From Adhaeribacter radiodurans (lineage in GTDB: Bacteria; Bacteroidota; Bacteroidia; Cytophagales; Hymenobacteraceae), in assembly GCF_014075995.1 (NCBI RefSeq), contig NZ_CP055153.1, positions 3,658,001 to 3,722,000 on the forward strand: a stretch of 64,000 nt of DNA, given 5' to 3'. Of this stretch, positions 28,786 through 36,696 are shown piece after piece; position 1 is the first letter of the stretch, and each line of letters starts with the position of its first letter. The notes under the pieces were generated by a model. That model did not search any database, had not been told where the DNA came from, and worked only from the letters and a program-made list of their open reading frames with translations. The position numbers and the translations under genes were made by a program.

Positions 28786-29037
28786 GTTGTAGTCGATAGT
28801 CCATGGTCCATAGTCCACGGTTTATTTTTTTAGGCTATTTAGCTTCCCTCCTAAGCTAAGCAGGAGCAGGAATTTCTAATTTTTTGAATTAACGTAGTTC
28901 CTAATGCTCCCCTACCCTCTCACATGGGCTTTTCTACAGCTTTGCTAAGATATTATTATGATTTTTAATTTAAATTTAAAGTTAACATCTAATATTCTTT
29001 GTCTAATATCTAGTAGTATCTACCGTCTAATATCTAA
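28786..29037. repeat. trpD-trpC spacer with word repeats
   Basis: The trpC side carries TAGTCGATAGTCCATGG and GTCCATAGTCCACGG (28791-28821), the same words as the trpA-aroF element. The trpD side has three copies of a TCTAATATCTA-type word (28988-29036). A GGAGCAGGAA/TTCC..TGCTCC stem-loop lies between. The two ends are not inverted copies of each other. Confidence 0.5.
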
Positions 29038-30024
29038 CTAATCTATCAGCAATTTAAATGATGCCAGGGCTTTACCAGAATCCAATGATTCACGGGCAAC
29101 GGCTACGGCTTCGTCTATGGAAAAGTTTTTGTTCATTAAGTACAAACCCATAGCAGCATTCGCCACTACGGCATTGGTTTGCGCTGCTGTACCTCGACCT
29201 TCCAAAACATCTACAAAAATTTTTGCCGATTCTTCTACCGTTGTGCCGCCTGCTAATTCTTCTTGTTTAACTTCGGTGAAGCCGATTTTCTGGGGGGAGA
29301 GAATTTGTTCGCCATTTTCGGTAACTACTTTAAACGGACCTGTGAGCGAAATTTCGTCATAGCCGTCTAAGGCGTGCACCACCATAAAATGCTTATCCGT
29401 CTGCTGGTACAAATAAGCGTACAAGCGTAGTAACTCCAGGTTAAAAACTCCTACCATCTGGTAATGTGGTATAGCCGGGTTTACCATAGGCCCTAACATG
29501 TTAAAGAACGTTTTTAAACCCAATTGCTTCCGGATAGGCCCAACGTGGCTCATGGCCGGGTGAAAAGCGGGAGCGTGCAAAAAGCAAATATTTGCTTCGT
29601 CGAGTTTCCGGCGCAGGTAATCGCTGTCGCTGGTAAACTGGTAACCAAAATGAGCCATTATGTTAGACGACCCACAAACGGATGATACCCCAAAATTGCC
29701 GTGTTTAGCAACTTTATACCCCGCCCCCGCTACCACAAACGAAGCCAGCGTAGAAATATTAAAGGTATCTTTGCCATCGCCGCCGGTGCCGCACATATCA
29801 ATTACCTCGTGCGTACCTAAATTAGGCTTAATACAAAGCTCCAGTAGGGCATCCCGAAAACCTTCCAGCTCGTTTACGGTAATATTTCGCATCAGGAAAA
29901 CGGTTAAAAACGCCGCCATTTCTGACTGGTTAAATTTTCCCTGGCCTAAATCTACTAAAACTTTGTAAGCAGCTTCTTTTGTGAGAGCTTTCTGCTCAAA
30001 AAGTTGTAATAATATCTCTTTCAT
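29038..30024 (-). CDS. trpD: Anthranilate phosphoribosyltransferase
   Basis: 328 residues. The GTGGDGKDTFNIST segment (near residues 82-95) binds phosphoribosyl pyrophosphate, and KHGNFGVSSVCGSSNI and FFNMLGPMVNP are conserved substrate-site blocks. It adds the phosphoribosyl group to anthranilate. Its ATG overlaps the trpG stop by four bases, so the two are translationally coupled, but it is not fused to trpG as in enterics. Confidence 0.97.
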   Translation of the reverse strand: MKEILLQLFEQKALTKEAAYKVLVDLGQGKFNQSEMAAFLTVFLMRNITVNELEGFRDALLELCIKPNLGTHEVIDMCGTGGDGKDTFNISTLASFVVAGAGYKVAKHGNFGVSSVCGSSNIMAHFGYQFTSDSDYLRRKLDEANICFLHAPAFHPAMSHVGPIRKQLGLKTFFNMLGPMVNPAIPHYQMVGVFNLELLRLYAYLYQQTDKHFMVVHALDGYDEISLTGPFKVVTENGEQILSPQKIGFTEVKQEELAGGTTVEESAKIFVDVLEGRGTAAQTNAVVANAAMGLYLMNKNFSIDEAVAVARESLDSGKALASFKLLID

Positions 30025-30620
30025 ATCCAGCTTTTCTTTGGCGTGATGGATCCTTTTAACCAGCTACGCATCATACTTTCGCCGTGCTCCGTTAAAATAG
30101 ATTCCGGGTGAAACTGAACCCCTTTTACGTTATGAACCCGGTGCCGTAATGCCATAATCTGCCCATCCACATCTACAGCCGTAACTTCCAACTCTTTCGG
30201 CATTGTGGTTGGTACTACTACCCAGGAATGATACCGGCACACTTTAAATTCGGTGGGCAACCCCCGGAACATGGTTTCGTTTTTAGAAGTAATTTTAACG
30301 GAGGTAGCTACGCCGTGCATGGGCTCAGGTAAGTTATATAAACTGGCTCCAAATACTTCGCCAATGGCTTGGTGCCCTAAACAAACCCCCATAATCTTTT
30401 TAGTAGAAGCGTATTGTTTAATCACATCCATCATAATACCGGCTTCGGAAGGGACCCCTGGCCCCGGCGACAACAGAATACTATCGTACTCTTCAACATC
30501 TGCCACGCTTATTTTGTCGTTCCGGTACACGTCCAGGTTCATGCCATAGCCTAGCTTTTTCACTAGCTGTACCAGGTTGTAAGTGAATGAATCGTAATTA
30601 TCTAAAACTAGTATTTTCAT
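30021..30620 (-). CDS. trpG: Anthranilate synthase component II (glutamine amidotransferase)
   Basis: 199 residues, class I amidotransferase. GVCLGHQ gives the nucleophile Cys80, and QFHPES gives His171 and Glu173; SPGPGVP is the oxyanion strand. It supplies ammonia from glutamine to TrpE. In many bacteria the same subunit also serves folate synthesis with PabB; I saw no pabB here. It is coupled to trpD by a four-base overlap. Confidence 0.96.
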   Translation of the reverse strand: MKILVLDNYDSFTYNLVQLVKKLGYGMNLDVYRNDKISVADVEEYDSILLSPGPGVPSEAGIMMDVIKQYASTKKIMGVCLGHQAIGEVFGASLYNLPEPMHGVATSVKITSKNETMFRGLPTEFKVCRYHSWVVVPTTMPKELEVTAVDVDGQIMALRHRVHNVKGVQFHPESILTEHGESMMRSWLKGSITPKKSWI

Positions 30621-30634
30621 GATGTGGGTTGCGC

Positions 30635-31087
30635 GTTGCAGGTTACAAGTTGCAGGTTAAAAATTTTAATAATTAAATATTCTTAGTTTCTAGATTTTTT
30701 AAATATTTGATAAAAGCTGCCAATTACTGCGATAATTGAATAAGTTCATCGTATTTGTTTAGGTAATAAGCATCATCTAACGTTTTCAATTCTTTTAGAA
30801 CATACAGCTGATTTCTTAGTTCCCCAGCTGACCCTTTCGCGTATTTTAGAAATCTAATAAATTCTGCATTGTTGTTAGAAATAGACATGGCCGCTCGTTG
30901 CATTTGGTCCCGGGTACCATAATCCGGTTTTATATTTCCTGTAGCATACAGCTTATAAACATCAATAGCAATGACAGTAACTTTTTGGTAAATTTCTAAA
31001 TCCTCAAACCTTTCTACTCGCGCCATCTCAGAATCCTAAATTTAGAATTAACTTTTAACCTGAAACCTGCAACTTGTAAACTGCAAC
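30635..31087. mobile_element. IVS-like inverted-repeat element between trpE and trpG
   Basis: The 24-nt repeat at 30635-30658 (beginning GTTGCAGGTTACAAGTTG) recurs as its reverse complement at 31064-31087 with 23 of 24 bases matching; the right copy reaches the first base of the trpE stop codon. Between them sits the remnant of an S23-type four-helix-bundle gene in operon orientation. The arrangement, inverted ends able to pair in RNA around an S23 ORF, is that of the intervening sequences in 23S rRNA genes of Leptospira and others, but here it is in an mRNA. No transposase is present; how it moved is unknown. Confidence 0.6.
30673..31026 (-). pseudogene. Decayed S23/four-helix-bundle (IVP-like) protein
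   Basis: The frame starts MARVERFEDLEIYQKV and keeps RDQMQRAAMSIS and FIRFLKYAKGSAGELRNQLY, the core of the S23/IVP four-helix-bundle family (usually about 120 residues). Two defects are visible. About ten residues that normally follow SIxxNIAEG are missing around residue 52, and a TAA at 30724-30726 stops the frame after 100 codons, just before LAAFIKYLKN, the conserved last helix, which still follows in frame to 30673. It may still make a shortened protein. Homologues occur in 23S rRNA intervening sequences and beside reverse transcriptases (Avd); neither is present here. Confidence 0.7.
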
Positions 31088-32499
31088 TAAATCCCCGCCG
31101 CTTTTTCCATGGCGGAGCGGAGTGCGGCCAGTTTGTGGTGTACTTCGTTAAGTTCGGATTCCGGGTTGGATTTGGCTACTACGCCGGCGCCGGCCTGGTA
31201 ATGGAGACGGTTGCGGGTGCTCAAAAAAGACCGGATCATAATGGCGTGATTGAAATCGCCGTTAAAACCAATGTACCCAATGCAACCACCATAATATCCG
31301 CGGCGGGTGGGTTCCAATTCGTCAATAATGGTCATGGCGCGGTACTTGGGCGCACCAGATAAAGTACCCGCTGGGAAAGTATCGGCTACCATTAACATAG
31401 GAGCTACTTCTTTGGAGCGTTGGCTGGTTACTTTAGATACCAGATGGATAACGTGGGAATAATACTGTACTTCTTTAAAAACTTCTACCGCTACCTGGTC
31501 GCCGTGCCGGCCTAAATCGTTGCGGGCCAAATCTACCAGCATTACGTGCTCCGAATTTTCTTTCGGGTCGTCGTAGAGTTTACGCGCTAGTTCGGCATCA
31601 GAGTTATCGTTTCCTGTTCGGCGGAAAGTGCCGGCAATGGGGTAAATAGAAGCTTTGTTGCCCTTTAAAGTAATTTGAGCTTCCGGCGAAGAACCGAAAA
31701 TTTTAAAATTGCCGTAATCGAAATAAAATAAATACGGCGACGGATTAATAGAACGTAAGGCCCGGTATACATTAAATTCATCGCCCTTAAAACCTTTCGA
31801 AAATTTCCGGGATAATACAATTTGAAAAACGTTGCCTAGTTTGCAATGTCGTTGCCCTTCTACTAAAACTTTCAGGAAATGGTCGTCGGTAAAGTTAGAC
31901 GTTTCGTCGGGATCGGGGGTAAAAGTAAAAGCCGGAATATTTTTATTTTTAATTAAAGCTTCTAACTGTTCCAGACCTGGCCCGGTAGTATTTTCGTCGA
32001 TGCTATGCTCGAAAATATACAGCTCGTTTTTAAACGGATCAACTACCACAATAAACCGGTATAACCGGTACAGAATTTCAGGTAATTCCGGGTAAGCGGT
32101 TTCTTTGGGTCTAAACTCAATGTCTTCGTAATAGGTTACGGCATCGTAGGTCATGTACCCGAACAAACCATTAGTAATAAAATTAAACGGGTTGCTCCGG
32201 ATGAAAAAAGAATTAATAAATTCCTGCAAATGCTTAACGGCATCGCGCCGATCTTCCAGAGGAAATTGTTGTTCGGTACCATCCGGAAAGTATTGGCTGA
32301 TTACCTGGTCTTTTAATTCAAAACCACCAATGGGATCGCAACAAATGTAAGAATAGCTGTTCTCGTTACCGTGGTAGTCCGAACTTTCGAGCATGATGCA
32401 GTTCGGGTACTTATCGCGTAGTTGTAAATAAATTCCAACGGGAGTAACCGTATCGGCAAGGAGTTGTTTATGCGTACTATACAGCTTATATTTATTCAT
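31087..32499 (-). CDS. trpE: Anthranilate synthase component I
   Basis: 470 residues from the ATG at 32499; an in-frame TTG nine codons upstream is less likely. The N-terminal part carries an LLESSDYHG motif, a site used for tryptophan feedback in this family. The chorismate-binding domain shows FQIVLSRKF, NPSPYLFYFDYG, SPEAQI, PIAGTFRRTG, LVDLARNDLGR, FPAGTLSGAPK and GYIGFNGD. It makes anthranilate from chorismate with ammonia from TrpG. First structural gene of the operon, it lies 170 bases downstream of an attenuator terminator, so it is controlled both by leader transcription and by end-product inhibition. Confidence 0.97.
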   Translation of the reverse strand: MNKYKLYSTHKQLLADTVTPVGIYLQLRDKYPNCIMLESSDYHGNENSYSYICCDPIGGFELKDQVISQYFPDGTEQQFPLEDRRDAVKHLQEFINSFFIRSNPFNFITNGLFGYMTYDAVTYYEDIEFRPKETAYPELPEILYRLYRFIVVVDPFKNELYIFEHSIDENTTGPGLEQLEALIKNKNIPAFTFTPDPDETSNFTDDHFLKVLVEGQRHCKLGNVFQIVLSRKFSKGFKGDEFNVYRALRSINPSPYLFYFDYGNFKIFGSSPEAQITLKGNKASIYPIAGTFRRTGNDNSDAELARKLYDDPKENSEHVMLVDLARNDLGRHGDQVAVEVFKEVQYYSHVIHLVSKVTSQRSKEVAPMLMVADTFPAGTLSGAPKYRAMTIIDELEPTRRGYYGGCIGYIGFNGDFNHAIMIRSFLSTRNRLHYQAGAGVVAKSNPESELNEVHHKLAALRSAMEKAAGI

Positions 32500-32670
32500 T
32501 TTACTATTTTCGTTTTTCTCTGACAATTATTATGGATTTTGGTAAGGGCTAAAAACTTAGTAAGTGTAACCTGTTGTAAAGTTTACTTAGCCTTGCCAGT
32601 AATAATTTGTCCGGAAGAAGAAATAAAGTCTCATTGATTTATTAATTGTTTAGAATAAAGTCTTAAAAAT

Positions 32671-32699
32671 AAAAAAGCCCAAGTGAACTTGGGCTTTTT
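32671..32699 (-). terminator. trp attenuator terminator (3:4 hairpin)
   Basis: In the minus-strand RNA the stem GCCCAAGT/ACTTGGGC with a two-base loop, extended by A-T pairs, is followed by a U run. It lies between the Trp-rich leader peptide and trpE. Its GTTCACTT segment (32681-32688) can pair instead with GAGTGAAC (32731-32738) upstream, which would dissolve the terminator. Confidence 0.85.
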
Positions 32700-32737
32700 A
32701 TGCTATTTATAGCTGTATACAAACGTGCCGGTTCACT

Positions 32738-32755
32738 CTTTTAGGATTCTAAAAG
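32738..32755 (-). promoter_or_regulatory. trp attenuator 1:2 pause hairpin
   Basis: In the leader RNA, CTTTTAG-AATC-CTAAAAG forms a perfect 7-bp hairpin that begins right after the Trp-Trp-His codons. Formation of this hairpin limits the antiterminator; a ribosome stalled at the Trp codons would cover its first arm. Confidence 0.75.
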
Positions 32756-32794
32756 GTGCCACCAGCCAGCAGTATAAAGTTGTTTCATCTTCAT
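32741..32794 (-). CDS. trpL: trp operon leader peptide with tandem Trp codons
   Basis: A 17-codon frame, MKMKQLYTAGWWHLLES, with two adjacent tryptophan codons (residues 11-12) directly before the first arm of the pause hairpin. Tryptophan is rare, so a tandem pair in this position is diagnostic of ribosome-mediated attenuation. The peptide itself needs no function. The start may be the first ATG or the second at 32788, because the inferred transcription start is only a few bases upstream. Confidence 0.85.
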   Translation of the reverse strand: MKMKQLYTAGWWHLLES

Positions 32795-32801
32795 GATGCT
32801 G

Positions 32802-32831
32802 CAAATATAACATCCATAATTTTTGGTGCAA
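32802..32831 (-). promoter_or_regulatory. trp operon promoter (TTG-N19-TATATTTG)
   Basis: On the minus strand TTG (32829-32831) is followed after exactly 19 nt by TATATTTG (32802-32809), a perfect match to the Bacteroidota -33/-7 consensus. It lies in the 45-bp gap between the esterase stop and the leader peptide, so transcription should begin within a few bases of the leader start codon. Confidence 0.8.
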
Positions 32832-32839
32832 CTTTTTTT

Positions 32840-33913
32840 TTATTTTTTTGTGTAAAGCCATTTAAAAGCTTCCGGAAACTCACGCCGCCAGAACCATTCG
32901 CTATGATTGCCATCCGGACGGGTTTGGTACCAGATGTTTTCGTTGGGAAAATTATGGGCTACTAATTGGTTATACAACTGCTGCATTTGAGATACCATTT
33001 CTTCCCCTTCCTGCTCCCCGGCTAATAAAACCAGGCGGGTATTTTTAAAATCTTTCCTGGCGATAGTAAATATTTTATCAGAAAACCACAGGGAAGGAGA
33101 TAGTACCATAGCTTTGCCAAAAACGTGCGGGTAATGCGCAGCGGCATATAAGGATATTAAACCACCCAAAGAAGAACCGCCTATTCCGGTATGCTCCGCC
33201 TCAGGTTGCGTTCTAAAATGAGTATCAATGTAAGGTTTTAAGTCCTGAATGATAAACTGAAGGTATTTTTCGCCATCACCGCCTCCGTATTCGGGATTCT
33301 TGTAGGGAGTTAATTCGTTAATCCGTTCCTCTCCGCCATGTTCAATTCCCACTACAATCACTTGAGGTCCGCCCGTTTGCGCCATTTGATCTAAGGTTTC
33401 GTCTATGCCCCACTCTTCTGTAAAACTGTAAAAAGCATCGAATAGATTTTGCCCATCATGCAAGTAAAGAACTGGGTAGCGCTTTTTACTGGTAGCATAA
33501 TCGATAGGTAAATAAAGCCAAATCCGCCGGGTACGACCCAATTCGGGCATCTCAAAAGCAGAATCTAATACTTGCACCTGGGGGCTCGCTGTATGCTTTC
33601 TGGGAGGCCGCTCTACTAAATCCGTCCAATTAGCCACTTGCACCGAAACTTTAGCAGGAAAGGGCGGCTTAATTCTTCGGTTAGGCATATCGCTGCCGTC
33701 TTCTGCTGCTTCCACTGTTTCCCAGGTGCCACGCGTTACTTTAAATTCAACGGGCCTGTTCATAAAAGGCACTGTTATTACGTAGGTACCGTTTGGCTGG
33801 GGTTGTAGCTTGTAAACCGGTACCCCCGGCTGCCACCGGTTAAAATTACCAACAAGGTACAAATGCGCATCGGCGGGAGTATCATCTGGAATTTTATCTA
33901 CAATTATTTTCAT
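32840..33913 (-). CDS. Putative esterase (esterase D family) with N-terminal CBM48-like domain
   Basis: 357 residues, no signal peptide. Residues 1-95 (YLVGNFNRWQPG...VEFKVTRGTWETVE) look like the Ig-type domain found before carbohydrate-acting hydrolases. From about residue 115 comes an alpha/beta hydrolase of the esterase D/enterochelin esterase type, with LPVLYLHDGQNLFD-like sequence, the nucleophile elbow GSSLG (Ser248) and the likely catalytic His337 in NHSEW. The substrate is unknown; feruloyl, acetyl-sugar or siderophore esters are all possible. It runs divergently from the GH13 gene. The trp promoter lies immediately after its stop. Confidence 0.85.
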   Translation of the reverse strand: MKIIVDKIPDDTPADAHLYLVGNFNRWQPGVPVYKLQPQPNGTYVITVPFMNRPVEFKVTRGTWETVEAAEDGSDMPNRRIKPPFPAKVSVQVANWTDLVERPPRKHTASPQVQVLDSAFEMPELGRTRRIWLYLPIDYATSKKRYPVLYLHDGQNLFDAFYSFTEEWGIDETLDQMAQTGGPQVIVVGIEHGGEERINELTPYKNPEYGGGDGEKYLQFIIQDLKPYIDTHFRTQPEAEHTGIGGSSLGGLISLYAAAHYPHVFGKAMVLSPSLWFSDKIFTIARKDFKNTRLVLLAGEQEGEEMVSQMQQLYNQLVAHNFPNENIWYQTRPDGNHSEWFWRREFPEAFKWLYTKK

Positions 33914-34379
33914 CTGCGCGGGTCCGGCAAGTATTAGAGATTAAAATATTATAAAATTAATCCCCAAAACGTAGTTTGTTTTCCAACAGTTTTTATTTTT
34001 AGAATCTTTAATTTGGTAGATATCTGCACATGCAATTTCGCTTCTACTTTTAAATGTTAATTAAATACTTGATATTGAATTAACCTCTTGGTAGAATCTA
34101 AATTTTCTTAGCGATAAAAGTTTATAATTTTACTTTTTTAAAGGTTAAAACTTTACTAAAAGCTCCCTATAACGTACCTGAACCTATTTTTACAATAAGC
34201 TACTCCACTTTACTTTTCTTAAATTTTAGAATTTAACCTTTTTAGTTTGTTGCTTAAGCGAGTTAATCAACTTATTTTTAATGCATTCTAATTCATTTTA
34301 CTATACACTCATAAAACAATATACTTAGCAGTATATAATTCCAGTTCTTATTCCTCCTTCAAAGCAAACCCAGAACTAA
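33914..34379. other. Divergent intergenic region, 466 bp
   Basis: Very AT-rich region between the esterase and the amylase genes. It must contain promoters for both, but no full TAnnTTTG match with a good partner was found. No ORF or repeat was recognised. Confidence 0.3.
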
Positions 34380-36239
34380 ATGGCACGAAGAATTTACGTC
34401 GGTTTTATTCTTATACTTTTAACCATTACCGAAGCTCGAACCCAACAAATAACCCGAATAGATCCAACTTTCTGGTGGGTGGGAATGAAAAACCCTAAAG
34501 TGCAGTTATTGGTTTACGGCCCTAGTATCGCCCAATCGCAGGTGAGCCTGAACTACCCCGGCGTAAAATTGGAAAAAGTAAAAAAGGTAGAAAATCCCAA
34601 TTATTTATTTTTGGACTTAAATATTAATCCTACGGCTAAAGCAGGTAAGCTAAATTTTACTTTTTCCGGCGCGAAGAAAACAACCTATACCTACGAATTG
34701 AAAGCCCGAAACACTAATCCTAAAGGCCAGGGTGTGAGCAGCAAAGATTTTATTTATTTAGTTCTGCCGGACCGTTTTGCCAACGCCGACGAAAGTAACG
34801 ATAATTTTGCTGATATGGCCGATCCTGAGGCAGATCGCCAGAACCCGTTTTTGCGTCACGGCGGCGATATTACTGGTATTACCAATCATTTAGATTATTT
34901 TCAGGAATTAGGAGTTACCGCGCTTTGGCTCAACCCGGTAATTGAAAACAATCAACCGCAAACAAATGAAGGCGGCTCCATGCGAAGTGCTTATCACGGG
35001 TACGGCTTTACCGACCACTACCAGGTAGATAAGCGCTTGGGCGGCAACGAAGCTTACCTAAAATTTGTGCAAGCGGCTCACGCCAAAAATTTACGGGTAG
35101 TGCAGGATGCCGTTTATAACCACCTAGGCATTAACCACTGGATCCTAAAAGACCCACCCAGCAAAGATTGGGTTCACCAATGGCCCACCTATACCAATAC
35201 GTCTTACAAATTTCAGCCAGTACTAGACCCTTACTCTGCCCTGAGCGACAAAAAAATAACTTTAGATGGTTGGTTTGTGCCTTTTTTACCGGATTTAAAT
35301 CAAGAAAATGCATACGTCGCAAATTACCTTATTCAGCATGCGCTCTGGACAGTAGAATATTTTGGCGTAGATGCCTGGCGGATTGACACCTACCTGTATA
35401 ATAACCAAGCTTTTATGAACCGGTGTAATCAAGCTTTACTGGAGGAGTATCCTAACATTCATATTTTTGGTGAATCGTGGGTTAATAATGTTATTAGTCA
35501 GGCATACTTTGTAAAAAATAAAATCAACTTTCCGTTTAAATGCAACCAGCCGGGTACTTTAGATTTTGTGTTATGGGGCGCTTTTAACCAGGCTTTAAAC
35601 CAAAAATCCGATTGGAACGAAAATTTAGTATACCAGGTACTGGCCCAGGATGCCGTTTATGAGAACCCACTTAAGTTGGTAACCTTTCTGGACAATCACG
35701 ACATGGACCGCTATTACTCGGTCATCGGCGAAGATTTTAATAAATATAAAATAGGTATTACCTGGCTTTTAACCACCCGCGGTATTCCGAGCCTCTATTA
35801 CGGTACCGAAATTTTAATGAAGAATTTCAAAAATCCGTCTGACGCAGAGGTACGAAAAGATTTTCCGGGGGGCTTTAAAGGCGATAAAGAAAATAAGTTT
35901 ACCGCAACCGGACGTACTGCCGCAGAAAACGAAGCTTTTAATTTTGTTAAGAAACTGGCGCAGTACCGGAAAGCCACGCCAGCTTTGCACAGCGGTAAAT
36001 TAATGCAGTATTTACCACAAAATAATACTTACGTGTACTTTCGGTTCGATGCTGCTAAAACAATTATGGTAGCTACCAACCCTACTGATCAGGAAATTAC
36101 ATTAGAAACCAGCCGTTTTGCTGAACGCATGTCTGGATTTAACCGGGCCCGCAACGTGCTGACAGAAGAAGTACAAAATAGCCTTGCTACCCTAAAATTA
36201 CCCGCCAAATCGGCCTTAGTTTTAGAATTACTAAAATAA
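34380..36239 (+). CDS. GH13 alpha-amylase family enzyme with cyclomaltodextrinase-type N-terminal domain
   Basis: 619 residues with a signal peptide (hydrophobic stretch, cleavage near EARTQQ). Residues 25-110 match the N-terminal beta domain of cyclomaltodextrinase/SusA-like enzymes (RIDPTFWWVGMKNP). All four GH13 regions are present: DAVYNH, WRID (nucleophile Asp336), FGESW (acid/base Glu365) and LDNHD (Asp441). It should cleave alpha-1,4-glucans or maltodextrins outside the cytoplasm, most likely in the periplasm as in Bacteroides SusA. No susC/susD genes are next to it, so it is not a complete starch-utilisation locus. Confidence 0.93.
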   Translation: MARRIYVGFILILLTITEARTQQITRIDPTFWWVGMKNPKVQLLVYGPSIAQSQVSLNYPGVKLEKVKKVENPNYLFLDLNINPTAKAGKLNFTFSGAKKTTYTYELKARNTNPKGQGVSSKDFIYLVLPDRFANADESNDNFADMADPEADRQNPFLRHGGDITGITNHLDYFQELGVTALWLNPVIENNQPQTNEGGSMRSAYHGYGFTDHYQVDKRLGGNEAYLKFVQAAHAKNLRVVQDAVYNHLGINHWILKDPPSKDWVHQWPTYTNTSYKFQPVLDPYSALSDKKITLDGWFVPFLPDLNQENAYVANYLIQHALWTVEYFGVDAWRIDTYLYNNQAFMNRCNQALLEEYPNIHIFGESWVNNVISQAYFVKNKINFPFKCNQPGTLDFVLWGAFNQALNQKSDWNENLVYQVLAQDAVYENPLKLVTFLDNHDMDRYYSVIGEDFNKYKIGITWLLTTRGIPSLYYGTEILMKNFKNPSDAEVRKDFPGGFKGDKENKFTATGRTAAENEAFNFVKKLAQYRKATPALHSGKLMQYLPQNNTYVYFRFDAAKTIMVATNPTDQEITLETSRFAERMSGFNRARNVLTEEVQNSLATLKLPAKSALVLELLK

Positions 36240-36696
36240 ATTACTAAAGAAATCGGGTAAGCTACACTGGCTTAATAACCGGATAAACCTAAACCCCATT
36301 GTGAAATTTTATACAGATTAATCTAAATTTGCCTAAACTATTTTACTCTGAATAAGTACTTTATAGAATCAGCAAATTAAATAATATAAGGTGTCAGTAC
36401 TACCAATTATGCCAGTTAATGGTAAGTGAACAATTAAGGAACTTTTATAAGTTTTTGGCCTTTTACTTACCGGTTATCTAAGAAGATTACCAATTACCTG
36501 AACAAATCACGTTGGATTACTCTTGTTTTTGCATAATATGAAATATTTATCCTTATACTATTATTAAATTATTAATTATTTATCTTAAGTTTACAAACCT
36601 TTTGCTTCGTAGAGCAGCAATTAAATATTTTCAAAAACCCGAGCATTACGTACAACAATAATCACAGCTTAAACCCTTTTAACTTTTTTACTTGAC
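36240..36696. other. Intergenic region, 457 bp
   Basis: AT-rich spacer. GGTAAGT near 36421 and ACTTACC near 36466 form a loose inverted pair. No clear promoter, terminator or ORF was seen. Confidence 0.3.

Noticed and set aside
30635-31087. Diversity-generating retroelement Avd protein for the S23-like ORF
   Set aside because: No reverse transcriptase, template repeat or variable repeat lies nearby, so the IVS-like reading fits better.
32671-32699. Simple terminator of the esterase gene
   Set aside because: The promoter, Trp-Trp leader and competing hairpins between the esterase and this stem show it is the trp attenuator.
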